Shown piece by piece: positions 1 to 8,652 of a stretch of DNA of 64,000 nt. The translations under genes were made by a program, and so were the position numbers. Origin of the DNA: UBA168 sp011055275 (GTDB lineage: Archaea > Thermoproteota > Thermoprotei_A > Marsarchaeales > UBA168). The notes beneath the pieces are model-generated. The model ran no database searches. It worked only from the letters and a program-made list of their open reading frames with translations, and was not told the origin of the DNA. The stretch's first letter is position 1. Each line of letters begins with the position of its first letter. Location: NCBI GenBank assembly GCA_046635845.1, contig JAQQXN010000001.1. One strand, 5' to 3'.

Positions 1-711
1 TCTGGTGTTCCGCGCGTCGATCAATCCCAGCGCCGTTATGCGCTTTTGACCGCGCTCTTTCAAAGTGACCTTCCACGAAGGGTCAGCAAGGCAGTCAAGC
101 CAAAGTCCGTCTACCGGAAGGTCAAGGAGCTTATCGTAAACAGGCGAAAAGGGCCGGAAGTAAACCATCAAGAGCTTTTTAGCTGAGCTAGGAAAGAGCT
201 GAAGCGCGGCTTTCAGGTCATCCGGAAATCCTCCCTCTAAAAGGGAGGGCTCCTGGATGGCCAGCCATCCCTCGTACCCGTTTAAGACGGTAGATATGGC
301 GCGCGCATAGTCCCAGTCGACGGCAGGCTCGCCCGAGGAAAGCTTGCTAAACGAGAAGGGGCCCAAGACCGTAAAAAGCCTGTTAGGCCACGGCATGAGC
401 TTAAGCTCTGGCTCAAGGGATAAGGGTTTAAGTTGAGACTTGATAGGCCTTCTGTAAAAGTAGTTATTGTCGAAGAAGCGAGTCAGGTCTCCTTTTTGCC
501 AGCCGGTGAGAAGCGAGGCGCTTCCCTCGACCACGTTGTCCCAGAGGAGCCTTCCGTCGGTTATGGCGTCAAGCGACGCCTTTTTTTGCGCGTCGACCAA
601 TTCTGAAACGTAACGGTTTAGGAGTGTCTCTACGTTGCTTTTCTTTTTTCTTAGCGCCTCTCCCAAGGCGTATGGCCTAGGATAAGAGGGCGCGGGTAAC
701 GCTCCAATCAT
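1..711 (-). CDS. Cobalamin-independent methionine synthase (MetE)-like protein, partial
   Basis: The frame is open from an ATG at 709-711 to the window edge, giving 237 residues of an unfinished protein. The segment DAITDGRLLWDN followed by GDLTRFFDNNYFYRRP resembles the N-terminal TIM-barrel half of archaeal MetE-type methionine synthases, which transfer a methyl group to homocysteine. The zinc-binding catalytic part would lie beyond the window, so activity cannot be judged. A TATA-like box (731-740, read on the minus strand) lies about 24 bases before the ATG. Archaea often split MetE into separate N- and C-terminal genes, so this could be only the N-terminal partner. Family assignment is fairly sure; the exact substrate is inferred. 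Confidence 0.7.
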   Translation of the reverse strand, partial: MIGALPAPSYPRPYALGEALRKKKSNVETLLNRYVSELVDAQKKASLDAITDGRLLWDNVVEGSASLLTGWQKGDLTRFFDNNYFYRRPIKSQLKPLSLEPELKLMPWPNRLFTVLGPFSFSKLSSGEPAVDWDYARAISTVLNGYEGWLAIQEPSLLEGGFPDDLKAALQLFPSSAKKLLMVYFRPFSPVYDKLLDLPVDGLWLDCLADPSWKVTLKERGQKRITALGLIDARNTR

Positions 712-868
712 GTAGATCTTCCGGACCTTCCCTATAACTCTTTCTACTTACTCGACTTCTTATTTGTAAGCGGTTAAAAAAGGGGTCGGCGGCACGAATT
801 TTTCCAGTCGGTTTCGGGCTAAACGTTATTGCATGAGAAATCGATATTAGCGACCTACTTAGTTTCAC

Positions 869-1531
869 ATGCAGATAGGTAGGGTTTCAGAAAAAGACAA
901 AGAAGAAATAGTGAAGATGACGCAGGATACCTGGTCGTGGGGCGACTACATAAAGGACGTTTTTGATCGCTGGCTCAGCGATGGAATTTTCATAAAGGCC
1001 GTTGACGGCTCTCGTATAGTGGGCATAATTCACCTGAAGGTCCTCCCTGATTATGCTTGGATCGAAGGGTTAAGGGTAAGCAAAAGCGAGAGACGCAAGG
1101 GAATTGGAAGGTATATTGTCGAGCAATCGATGAACATGATCGGTAGAGGCGTGTTCAGGGCGCTCATAAGCGAGGAAAACCTCGCGTCGCGCTCGCTCTT
1201 CGAGTCCCTGGGTTTTCGCGTTATCTCGCATGCCTACTACAATCATGGCTCCGAGGTGATTCCACCCTTGCAAAACCTAAAGCCCAAGCCCGGAAAAAGC
1301 GCGTACCTCGACGATTGGATATGGTATCCTGAGAACTACTGCAAAGGGCTTTACGAGGGAGATCTTGATGGGGCTAAGATCACCTTCGTGAAAGCAAACC
1401 CCATATTCCTGGTTGAGGGAACGCTTCCACTGAATTACGAGTTCACCAGCGGCGAAAAGTTCGAAGGGGCCGAGGGCTTCGTTGTTGTTGAGCGGTCTGC
1501 CCTTCGAGCTGAGGCCTTGACTTTGGCTTAA
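869..1531 (+). CDS. GNAT family N-acetyltransferase
   Basis: The 220-residue protein carries a GNAT fold in about residues 1-130. The acetyl-CoA pyrophosphate loop is visible as RRKGIGRYI after strand IEGLRVSK, and the last GNAT helix/strand as ASRSLFESLGFRVI. The C-terminal ~90 residues are an extra domain of unknown kind. The acceptor substrate cannot be told; archaeal relatives acetylate protein N-termini, antibiotics or small amines. It is divergent from the MetE-like gene across a 157-bp spacer and converges with a membrane-protein gene, whose 3' end it overlaps by 89 bp. No partner gene suggests a role. Confidence 0.8.
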   Translation: MQIGRVSEKDKEEIVKMTQDTWSWGDYIKDVFDRWLSDGIFIKAVDGSRIVGIIHLKVLPDYAWIEGLRVSKSERRKGIGRYIVEQSMNMIGRGVFRALISEENLASRSLFESLGFRVISHAYYNHGSEVIPPLQNLKPKPGKSAYLDDWIWYPENYCKGLYEGDLDGAKITFVKANPIFLVEGTLPLNYEFTSGEKFEGAEGFVVVERSALRAEALTLA

Positions 1532-2000
1532 GCACCAATCCCACTAGCGCGGCTATTGATCCTCCTATGGCAAGGAAAATCCCCGCCAGCATTGCCGCTA
1601 GGGCAGCTATCATGCCCGTTAGCGAGGTTGTCAACGTGGAGTAATGAATATCGGTAGTCGTGGTTAAGTTGTTCACGAGGTAAAGGGCTACCGATCTGCT
1701 CCCGGTGTTATAACACTCCGCCGCAAACGTGCCGTTAAGGTTCTCGGACGAGACTTCTCCACCAGTGGAGTTGATGAGCAAAGGAAGCCCTGCGGAGTCG
1801 TTGTAAAGGGCGGTAGTAAGCTTTCCAGGTGGGACTTCCGCCATGGTGAAGTTTTCTCCGGGGCTAAGGCTTTGCTCTTGTTTGAAGGGCAGCAGCGAGT
1901 CAAGCGAGAGAGTGGCATTGAACATGTAGGGACTTGCGAGGAAAAGCACAAGCCCGATGGCCAGAGCGATGGCTCCCGCGATCACTAATTTCTTTCTCAT
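1443..2000 (-). CDS. Hypothetical membrane protein with two terminal transmembrane segments
   Basis: The protein starts MRKKLVIAGAI and has one hydrophobic segment at the N-terminus (about residues 5-27). A polar middle carries several N-x-S/T sequons (NST, NGT, NLT), and a second hydrophobic segment lies near residues 128-158, followed by a basic, Gln-rich tail. This predicts an extracytoplasmic, possibly glycosylated loop of about 100 residues between two membrane anchors. The frame extends seven codons upstream to 2021, but the ATG at 1998-2000 fits the membrane signal better. The 3' end overlaps the GNAT gene by 89 bp, so either tail may be mis-set. I recognise no family. Confidence 0.55.
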   Translation of the reverse strand: MRKKLVIAGAIALAIGLVLFLASPYMFNATLSLDSLLPFKQEQSLSPGENFTMAEVPPGKLTTALYNDSAGLPLLINSTGGEVSSENLNGTFAAECYNTGSRSVALYLVNNLTTTTDIHYSTLTTSLTGMIAALAAMLAGIFLAIGGSIAALVGLVLKPKSRPQLEGQTAQQQRSPRPLRTFRRW

Positions 2001-2124
2001 AAGTAATGCGTAGGTTCGCATTTAACCTTTGGGGGTTGGGGCGGAAGTCCCCGCCCCTAAGGAAGGGATAGTTCATGGCCTACGGGCGTTAAGAAACGTC
2101 TTTATATGAGTGCGATCTCTACTT

Positions 2125-2910
2125 ATGATAACATTTATGGCAGTTTCGCCACATGGCGATGAGCTGCTTAGCCCCAACGATCCCGAGAGCGCAAAGCTCA
2201 ATGAGGCCATGCGCGCGGTTGCGAGGGAAAGGGATAACGTGCATATAGACACGTGGGTCGTGCTCACGCCGCACAGCATAAGGATTCCCGATCACTTTGC
2301 CGTGCTGACCTGCGAGAACCTTCAAGGAGAAATTGACAAAAAAACCACCACCGTTAAAACCGACCTTGAGCTTGCCCGCGCCATATCCAGAAAGGCTAGA
2401 TCGCTGAGCGTGCCAGTGGTAGAGGTCAACTACGGGGCTTTGGAGGGACCCCTCTCTGTACTTCCCCTGGACTGGGGAGCTTCCATACCGCTCTCGTTTT
2501 TATATCGCGGAGAAAAGCTCGTCGTCATCGGTCCAGCGAGGGAAGTGAGCAGGAAGGAACTCATCTCGTTCGGAAGCGCGGTGGGGGAAGAATGCAATAG
2601 CTCACAGAAGGACGTCGGCATAATCGTAAGTGCGGATAACGCTCACGCCCACAAGGCCGATGGGCCGTATGGGTTTAGCCCCGCTGCCAGAGCCTATGAC
2701 GATCTCGTGGTTAAGGCCTTCAAGGAAAACGACCTCAACCTCATAGCTGGGATCGACGACGGCCTTCTGAGGGCAGCTAAGCCGGACAGCTTCTGGCAAT
2801 TCATGGTAATGCTGGGGATACTGAGCGTTAAGCCCATGAGGCCCGTGTTCCTAGCGTACGGCCTACCCTCGTACTTCGGGATGCTTGTAGCTTACTTCGA
2901 GGAAAGCTAG
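2125..2910 (+). CDS. LigB-superfamily class III extradiol dioxygenase-like protein
   Basis: About 261 residues. It resembles the LigB catalytic subunit family of non-heme Fe(II) extradiol ring-cleavage dioxygenases and the related AMMECR1/MEMO-associated proteins. Two likely metal-binding histidines sit in VSPHGDE (H10) and TPHSIR (H50). The C-terminal motif SADNAHAHKADGPYGFSP matches the family's SGDLSH...DGPYGF segment. An upstream GTG at 2110 is in frame, but a TATA-like box at 2100-2109 makes the ATG at 2125 the better start for a leaderless mRNA. The substrate is unknown: no aromatic-degradation genes are adjacent, although a UbiD-type decarboxylase lies 7 kb away. A non-catalytic MEMO-like role is possible. 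Confidence 0.7.
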   Translation: MITFMAVSPHGDELLSPNDPESAKLNEAMRAVARERDNVHIDTWVVLTPHSIRIPDHFAVLTCENLQGEIDKKTTTVKTDLELARAISRKARSLSVPVVEVNYGALEGPLSVLPLDWGASIPLSFLYRGEKLVVIGPAREVSRKELISFGSAVGEECNSSQKDVGIIVSADNAHAHKADGPYGFSPAARAYDDLVVKAFKENDLNLIAGIDDGLLRAAKPDSFWQFMVMLGILSVKPMRPVFLAYGLPSYFGMLVAYFEES

Positions 2911-2934
2911 CGAATGACGCCTAAGATGCTGGCT

Positions 2935-4371
2935 TTAGCGGAAGTACTCCTTGAGGGATGAAAGCTCCTCTGGCTTAACGCCGTAGGCCTTTGCGGCTAT
3001 CCGAAGCGCGTCCTCTTCTCCCAGCTGCGTTGAGAGGTTGTCAAACTCGGCGTAAGCCGCTCCCCTTCCCCAAACGTCAGGAAACTCGTCGGCGTTCTCA
3101 GGGGTTATGTAGGGCGAAGCCGTTGGCAGGAAGTTTCTGTACTTGGCCTTCCTCAGCGCTCCAAGCTTCTCGGCATCCTCGCGCCCGAACTTGGCAAGAA
3201 GGTAGGCCTTGTACTTCGCCCTCCAAGCTTCCTCTAGATATATGGGCACTTCGTGAGAGAGAAAGGACATCACTACGCGGCCCACGAAGGAAAGCATGTC
3301 CGTGGAAACCTTGTCTGCGAAGTCCTCTGAGGAATGGTAGTACCGGTCGGGCCAGTTCGTGAAGTCCATGGCGGGGATGCCGTTCTGCACAAGGACCGCG
3401 TGGTCGCTTCCTATGTCGAAGTCGACGAACTCGTACCTTATGGCCGAGCTATCTAGGTCCCTTACCAGCTCCTTTACCAGCTCTTCATAAGGCGACTTCT
3501 GGGAATAGGGCGTATAGGATATCTGTAGCGTGGAACCCGTAATGGCCTGGTTCTCCCCGACCATGTCAAGGTTTAATCCAAACTCATAGCTCACGTCGTG
3601 GTTTGAGAAGAATGCCAGCGATCCATAGTGCTCGGGAATCCAAAGGAAGTCGGCCCTTGCTCCCGCGTTAGCGAGCTCAAGCGAGAGACCAGCTCCGGAA
3701 GCGTTGTCGTTTGCTCCCGGGAATGGATGGCACATATGCGAGCTTACAAGGAACTTCGATCCGGTCCGCGCGTAAATCACTGGCATCTTCTTTGGCTCTG
3801 TCCTTGTCTCCACGTTTATTCTCACCTTTTGCCCTTTTATCTTCTCCACGAGATTCCTCGGGACGGCTACTGCCGGCAGAGAGTAGGAGAGCTCTTTCTT
3901 GGTTAGGAAGAGCCCGCGATAGGGAACCGCGGTTTCAGGCAGCGTGTCGCTGTAAAATATGACCGCCAGCGCGCCGCGCTTTACTGCCTTGAGATACTCC
4001 CTTTTAGCGTCGCGAACCGACGTCAAAAGTATCTTTCCATCAGAGGCTTCAAGGTCGCTTGTGACAACTCCCTCCACGTCGCCAGATGGAGAGTGGCCGC
4101 ATATGAACAGGGGCACGTCATCGAAACCTATGAGCTTCTTGCCATCAGCGATGAGCTCTCCCCTTACCGGATCCCAGCCCATTGGGGCCACGAAATTCCC
4201 ATACGTGCTTTCCCCATCGTATTTGTAAAAGATCATTTCCTTTTCCTTCAGGTTAAGGTTTTCATATATGTACTCGGCGGCGTCCAGAAGGCCCTGAGAT
4301 CCCTGTATTCTGTGAAATTTCGAAATGTTGTAAACGTTGTCGAAGGCCCTATAAGGGTTAAATGCCTGCAT
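2935..4371 (-). CDS. M28-type aminopeptidase with DUF4910-like architecture
   Basis: 478 residues. A protease-associated (PA)-like insert lies around residues 90-190, followed by a co-catalytic zinc peptidase fold. Likely metal ligands are in SSHMCHPFPGANDNASG (His and Asp), PEHYG (Glu), LDMVGE (Asp) and YHSSEDF (His). About 100 C-terminal residues form a winged-helix-like tail typical of the DUF4910 group. There is no signal peptide, so it probably acts in the cytoplasm on peptides. It converges with the LigB-like gene (24 bp apart) and lies 19 bp downstream of the DsrE-like gene on the same strand, so the two may be co-transcribed. Confidence 0.85.
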   Translation of the reverse strand: MQAFNPYRAFDNVYNISKFHRIQGSQGLLDAAEYIYENLNLKEKEMIFYKYDGESTYGNFVAPMGWDPVRGELIADGKKLIGFDDVPLFICGHSPSGDVEGVVTSDLEASDGKILLTSVRDAKREYLKAVKRGALAVIFYSDTLPETAVPYRGLFLTKKELSYSLPAVAVPRNLVEKIKGQKVRINVETRTEPKKMPVIYARTGSKFLVSSHMCHPFPGANDNASGAGLSLELANAGARADFLWIPEHYGSLAFFSNHDVSYEFGLNLDMVGENQAITGSTLQISYTPYSQKSPYEELVKELVRDLDSSAIRYEFVDFDIGSDHAVLVQNGIPAMDFTNWPDRYYHSSEDFADKVSTDMLSFVGRVVMSFLSHEVPIYLEEAWRAKYKAYLLAKFGREDAEKLGALRKAKYRNFLPTASPYITPENADEFPDVWGRGAAYAEFDNLSTQLGEEDALRIAAKAYGVKPEELSSLKEYFR

Positions 4372-4390
4372 GAAAACGTCCTGACCTCGC

Positions 4391-4732
4391 TTAAAAGCTG
4401 ATTGGAAGGTATCCCTGGTTTACGTAGTAGGCCAGCCTTTCGCCAATAGGGTGAAGTTGCACGCCTATCTCCGTTAGCCTCTTTGCTGCTCCTGCCTGGT
4501 TTGCCACAAAGACGCAGGCCGAGTCGATTACTCCCTTCTTTATCAACCGGTTAACCGCCTCGAGCTCTTTATCTTGAGCCTCCGCGATGTAGCTTTCGCT
4601 TGGTCCAAAGAAAAGCACCTTTACGTCCTCGTACCTTTTCGCGTCAAAGGATCTTTCGGCGAGTGTTAAACCCAGCGAGAACTTTTCCGGATCGTCCTTT
4701 CCGCTCATTATCAGAAAAACTACTTTTGTCAT
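4391..4732 (-). CDS. DsrE-like sulfur relay family protein
   Basis: A 113-residue single-domain protein beginning MTKVVFLIMSGKDDPEKFSLGL and continuing with VKVLFFGPSE, the alternating strand/helix pattern of DsrE/DsrF/TusD proteins. These bind or relay sulfane sulfur. The cysteine of SACVFVANQ lies near the position where many DsrE proteins carry the active thiol. It is divergent from an SQR-like flavoprotein across 95 bp, and each gene has its own TATA-like box, which supports a joint role in reduced-sulfur handling. That link is inference from neighbourhood. Confidence 0.75.
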   Translation of the reverse strand: MTKVVFLIMSGKDDPEKFSLGLTLAERSFDAKRYEDVKVLFFGPSESYIAEAQDKELEAVNRLIKKGVIDSACVFVANQAGAAKRLTEIGVQLHPIGERLAYYVNQGYLPISF

Positions 4733-4750
4733 GAATTCATACGATAACGT

Positions 4751-4760
4751 CGTTATAAGC
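4751..4760 (-). promoter_or_regulatory. TATA-like box for the DsrE gene
   Basis: Minus-strand reading GCTTATAACG is centred about 25 bases before the ATG at 4732, the spacing expected for a leaderless archaeal transcript. A second weak box (AGCGTAAAAG near 4800-4809) precedes the divergent SQR-like gene by about 23 bases. Confidence 0.5.
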
Positions 4761-4827
4761 GCTACGTATGAGGCTCATCGGATGCTAAAACACCATAAGC
4801 GTAAAAGGGACCGGTGAACATGATGAC

Positions 4828-5979
4828 ATGAAGACGGTAGTTATCGCGGGCGGCGGAGTAGGAGGCGTTGTAGCGGCAAAGCGCCTATCAGAACGGCTCA
4901 AGGGCAAGGCGAATATAGTGCTCATAAGCGATAACGAAAAGTACCTCTTCCCTCCGTATTTTGCCAATGTAGCCTTAGGGGACATGCAACCTGACGAGAT
5001 CTCGTTACCTCTTTCTAGGCTGGAAGAAAGAGGGGTGAAGTTCGTGAAGGCAAAGATAAAGAGCTTTGATCCGGATAATCGCAAGGTCATAACGGATTCC
5101 GGGGAGGTTCAGTACGATTACCTGCTTGCGAGTTTGGGCTCTGAGCTTGACTTCGAAACTTATAACTTGGCAAGTGGATACCACAACTTTACGCTGGAAG
5201 GAAGCTTGAAGATGAGGGATGCGCTTTCGTCTTTTGGAGGGGGCAAAGTGGTCATCTTCACGCCAAGCCCCATGTACAGGTGTGGGATATATCCCTTCGA
5301 AATCGCCAATCAACTGGATGTCATATTCAGAAAGAGGGGAATAAGAGATAAGGTGAGCATAACGCTCGTTCACCCCTTCAAGAACCCCATCGAGCCCCTT
5401 GGCCCGGAGGCCGTGAAGATAACCAACGAGCAGTTCCAGAAGCGCGGCATAACTTACGTAGGTGGGAAAAAGCCAGTAAAGGTAGATGACGCCAAGAAGG
5501 CCGTGGTCATGGAGGGAGAGGAGTTCCCGTACGACCTTCTGATAACCGTGCCTCCCATAAAGGTGCCGTCGCCTTTCGTTGGGACGCCCTTCGTCAAGAG
5601 CACGCCCATGGGGGACTGGACTGATGCAAATCCGCTCACGGGCAGGAGCACCAAGTACGACGACGTCTTCCTTCCGGGAGAGCACAGCATGCCGGTTCTT
5701 GGCTTACCTACGGCCGGCGTTCCCGTTCACTTCACTTCCTTGGCCAGCTCCTCCGTCATAAGCGGGGAAATCTTGGGAGAGCCGGTGGACCCGGGTCAGA
5801 TAAACGCCATGGTCTGCGCCATGGACTACGGGGACTTGGGGCTGGTTATAAACTGCGACGTGACCCAGGAGAACGGTGCCTTAAAGTGGATAGGAAGCTG
5901 CTACAGCGTCCTGACGTCACCGCTCGGCAAGTACGTAAAGGACATGTTTTATAGGAGCTTCCTGTTAACTTCTATGTAG
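4828..5979 (+). CDS. Sulfide:quinone oxidoreductase-like FAD/NAD(P) disulfide reductase family protein
   Basis: 383 residues. The Rossmann FAD motif VVIAGGGVGGVVAAKRL opens the protein. The central YRCGIYPFE (C152) corresponds to a conserved SQR cysteine motif, and LPTAGVPVHFTSLASSSV near the C-terminus matches the FAD-contacting KAGVFAHFQ-type segment of SQRs. Such enzymes oxidise sulfide to polysulfide and pass electrons to the quinone pool at the membrane surface. The usual late redox cysteine may be one of MVCAMD, INCDV or GSCYSV; I cannot say which. The DUF1641 gene follows almost directly and a DsrE gene is divergent, a set known from sulfur-oxidising Sulfolobales. A related type-II NADH dehydrogenase role is less likely. 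Confidence 0.8.
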   Translation: MKTVVIAGGGVGGVVAAKRLSERLKGKANIVLISDNEKYLFPPYFANVALGDMQPDEISLPLSRLEERGVKFVKAKIKSFDPDNRKVITDSGEVQYDYLLASLGSELDFETYNLASGYHNFTLEGSLKMRDALSSFGGGKVVIFTPSPMYRCGIYPFEIANQLDVIFRKRGIRDKVSITLVHPFKNPIEPLGPEAVKITNEQFQKRGITYVGGKKPVKVDDAKKAVVMEGEEFPYDLLITVPPIKVPSPFVGTPFVKSTPMGDWTDANPLTGRSTKYDDVFLPGEHSMPVLGLPTAGVPVHFTSLASSSVISGEILGEPVDPGQINAMVCAMDYGDLGLVINCDVTQENGALKWIGSCYSVLTSPLGKYVKDMFYRSFLLTSM

Positions 5980-5985
5980 GTGATT

Positions 5986-6453
5986 ATGATGTCGAAAGAA
6001 AAAAGCGAAAAGGAACCACAGGAGGTTAGGATTACCGAAGCGCCAGAAATATCGGATGAGGATTTGAGGGCACTATTCGCCGATCTCATAGAGCTAGAGA
6101 AAAGCGGCACGCTCGACGTGGCCGTAACGGCCATCAAGAAAATGGATGAACTGCTTCAGTACCTTTTCCAGGAACCTGCGCTTTACCGCCTTCTCGCGGT
6201 CCTTCTGGACGGAAGCCTTGGCGCTGCCCGCCAGCTCAGCGCTGAGGACGTCATAAACCTTAAGGCCACCATATCGGAGGTGGGAGGGTGCGTGGCAAAG
6301 AACGCTGGCGTGGATAAGCTCAAGAGCGCGAAGCCGCTGGGGCTTGGCGGACTCATGAAGGCAATGGGCGATCCAGACGTCCAGAAGGGAATAGGCATAA
6401 CCATCGAGCTGCTAAGGGCGATCGGTAAGTGCACCTCGGCCCAAAGCAAATGA
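5986..6453 (+). CDS. DUF1641 family protein
   Basis: About 155 residues, mostly helical, with the DUF1641 core around LDVAVTAIKKMDELLQYLF and GLGGLMKAMGDPDVQKGIG. DUF1641 proteins are regularly encoded next to SQR-like flavoproteins and are thought to assist them, possibly at the membrane; no biochemical role is assured. The SQR stop codon (5977-5979) is followed by AGGTGA and ATG codons at 5986 and 5989. This is a plausible Shine-Dalgarno for an internal gene of an operon, and an in-frame GTG at 5980 is less likely. Two cysteines (GGCVAKN and GKCTSA) are present. Confidence 0.8.
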   Translation: MMSKEKSEKEPQEVRITEAPEISDEDLRALFADLIELEKSGTLDVAVTAIKKMDELLQYLFQEPALYRLLAVLLDGSLGAARQLSAEDVINLKATISEVGGCVAKNAGVDKLKSAKPLGLGGLMKAMGDPDVQKGIGITIELLRAIGKCTSAQSK

Positions 6454-6503
6454 GATCCTTTTGTGTAAACCGAAAGACAATTAAGGGCTCCGACGGCGTT
6501 CTT

Positions 6504-8471
6504 ATGGAGAAGACGAGCGTGCTGAGGCCGCTTGATGAGCTCTCAACGGAAGGCTTCCACCTCAAGGTATGGGTCACGTCTGGCATGGGCTTTTTCACGG
6601 ATGCCTACGACCTCTGGATAATCAGCGTGGCGCTCATATTTCTAACTCAGGTCTATCACCTTACCGATGCCGAGCAAGGCATGCTGACCAGCGCCTCGCT
6701 TTTTGGGGCATTTTTGGGTCCCCTGCTCTTTGGCAGGCTGGGCGACCTATTTGGGAGAAAGTACGTTTACGGCCTCGAGATGTTCATACTTTCCTTAGGC
6801 GCCATAGGTTCTGCGCTTTCCCCCACGTACAACATACTGTTGTTGATGCGCGGCATAATGGGTTTCGGCATAGGAGGTGATTACCCTACCAGCGCGACGG
6901 TGATGGCTGAGTACTCGGGAAGAAGGAACAGGGGACAGCTGACGGCCATGGTATTTGCTATGCAGGGATTTGGCATTTTGGCCGGCATAGCGGTTGCCTT
7001 TGGGCTCATGTCGCTTTCTCTTAAGGCCGATCTCATATGGAGGCTTATGCTTGGATTCGGAGCCATCCCTGCTCTTTCCGTGATCTACCTTAGAAGGAAA
7101 ATACCCGAGACGCCTAGGTTTGACATAGCGGCGGGGAAGGTAGAGGAGGCAGCCAACACGGTAAGCCAAGTTACGAAGAAACAGGTCATGGTTAACTCGC
7201 AACAAACGACGAAAATAGACATGAAAAGGTACATAGGTCTTTTCATGCCCTACATAGTGGGGGTATCCATTGCGTGGTTCCTTCTTGACGCCTCTTACTA
7301 TGGCACTGGCATCTTTCTGCCATCATTGGCGGGCGTGCTAGGCTTCACTGGGACTCTTTCGAAGATAGAGATAAGCGCCCTCACCTTTGGCCTGGCCGCC
7401 TTTCCAGGTTACTGGGTTGCCGTAATGCTGATGGATATAGAGGGAAGGAAGGCCATGCAGACCATCGGTTTTGCGCTCATGGGTTTCCTCTTCTTGGTGT
7501 TGGGCTTTGTTGGTAAAGAGCTTGAGGGGACGGCGTTTCTCTTCATATATTCCCTCACGTTTTTCTTCTCCAACTATGGTCCTAACACCACGACGTTCGT
7601 TTACCCAACGGAGCTTTTCCCAACGGAATTCAGGTCAACTGGCCACGGAATAGCTGCCAGCAGTGGAAAGCTCGGAGCCGCGATTTCTACCTTCATTTTT
7701 CCAATTTTGTTGGCAGAGTGGGGGCCATATAACCTGATGATATTTCTAGGATCTCTGGCCCTCGTAGGCGCCGCGGTGACGGTAGTGCTGCTGCCCGAAA
7801 CCAAAGGCAAAAGCTTGGAGGAAACCTCCATGGAGAACGAGCTCATACTGTTGCAGACGTCGCTCGTGTCGCTCTTCGACAGGCTCCTTGAAGACATAAA
7901 GAACGGCGCGGAAGTCCTTCAAAAGGAGTCTTCGGGAGAGATCGACGCGAAGGAAGCCATCGACGAGATCAGGTTTTGGGAGCACGAGGGGGATGACTCG
8001 GTACATGAGATATTTGTGTCGCTGAACTTGAGGAACATATCCTTCATGGATCACATGGACATAGCCCAGCTCACGGAGAAGCTCGATGACGTGCTTGACG
8101 CAGAACAGGCGACCGCTTACAGGTTCATGCTTTATCAGGCCAAACCGAACGACGTAACAAAGCAGTTCGCCAAGGGGATCGTTGAGCTTTCATCGCTCCT
8201 GAGGGCGGGAGTCGATCACCTAAGGGACCTCGTGCATGGGGAGACGAAGGAGTTGGAGGAAATCATAAGGAGGATACATGAGATAGAAAACGAGGCAGAC
8301 GACCTGCTTAGGCTTGCACTAGCTGAGGTATTTAGCCAAAACGACGCGATAACCATCATCAAGTACAAGGACCTATACGAACATTACGAGCTAGTAAGTG
8401 ACCTCGCTGAGGACGTGGCAGACGTCATGGCAGATCTGGCCGTCAAGTACTCGAAGCAGGGCTGGAGGTAG
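6504..8471 (+). CDS. MFS phosphate-type symporter fused to a C-terminal PhoU-like (DUF47) domain
   Basis: About 655 residues. Residues 1 to ~460 are a 12-helix major facilitator: FTDAYDLWIISVAL in TM1, GRLGDLFGRKYVYG as the loop 2-3 motif, GIGGDYPTSATVMAEY in TM4, and YPTELFPTEFRSTGHGIAA. These match the phosphate:H+ symporter (PHS) group. From ~465 onward the protein is hydrophilic and helical, with FWEHEGDDSVHEIF and LTEKLDDVLDAEQATAYRF, signatures of DUF47/PhoU-like proteins that normally occur as separate partners of phosphate carriers. The fusion suggests a built-in regulator of phosphate uptake. The open frame reaches back to 6429, but the ATG at 6504 starts the conserved region. Confidence 0.8.
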   Translation: MEKTSVLRPLDELSTEGFHLKVWVTSGMGFFTDAYDLWIISVALIFLTQVYHLTDAEQGMLTSASLFGAFLGPLLFGRLGDLFGRKYVYGLEMFILSLGAIGSALSPTYNILLLMRGIMGFGIGGDYPTSATVMAEYSGRRNRGQLTAMVFAMQGFGILAGIAVAFGLMSLSLKADLIWRLMLGFGAIPALSVIYLRRKIPETPRFDIAAGKVEEAANTVSQVTKKQVMVNSQQTTKIDMKRYIGLFMPYIVGVSIAWFLLDASYYGTGIFLPSLAGVLGFTGTLSKIEISALTFGLAAFPGYWVAVMLMDIEGRKAMQTIGFALMGFLFLVLGFVGKELEGTAFLFIYSLTFFFSNYGPNTTTFVYPTELFPTEFRSTGHGIAASSGKLGAAISTFIFPILLAEWGPYNLMIFLGSLALVGAAVTVVLLPETKGKSLEETSMENELILLQTSLVSLFDRLLEDIKNGAEVLQKESSGEIDAKEAIDEIRFWEHEGDDSVHEIFVSLNLRNISFMDHMDIAQLTEKLDDVLDAEQATAYRFMLYQAKPNDVTKQFAKGIVELSSLLRAGVDHLRDLVHGETKELEEIIRRIHEIENEADDLLRLALAEVFSQNDAITIIKYKDLYEHYELVSDLAEDVADVMADLAVKYSKQGWR

Positions 8472-8520
8472 TCTGATTTGGGTTTTTGATCGTTCGGAAG
8501 CTGCTTAACTATTTGTTCGC

Positions 8521-8543
8521 AAGCTCCCGAAGGACCGGAGCTT
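8521..8543. repeat. Hairpin with 7-bp arms; resembles the IS200/IS605-type end seen at 61.15 kb
   Basis: AAGCTCC (8521-8527) pairs perfectly with GGAGCTT (8537-8543) around a 9-base loop. The right arm and loop (GAAGGACCGGAGCTTTCTTG, from 8529) closely match the IS200/IS605-like end at 61150-61168 (GAAGGTCGGAGCTTTCTTG). It may be a solo remnant of such an end or a terminator-like hairpin after the phosphate carrier gene. Confidence 0.45.
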
Positions 8544-8620
8544 TCTTGGGATCGTTTTCTGTGGGTTTGGTGTGACCGTTAAGGGTTTACGCATCGCGAC
8601 GACAGGTCATTTCGCAACGC

Positions 8621-8630
8621 ATAAATATGA
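8621..8630 (+). promoter_or_regulatory. TATA-like box for the 8653 membrane-protein gene
   Basis: ATAAATATGA is centred about 28 bases before an in-frame TTG at 8653. This argues that translation starts there rather than at the in-frame GTG at 8572, which lies upstream of the box. Confidence 0.5.
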
Positions 8631-8652
8631 AGCCCAATTAATAAATGGCAAA

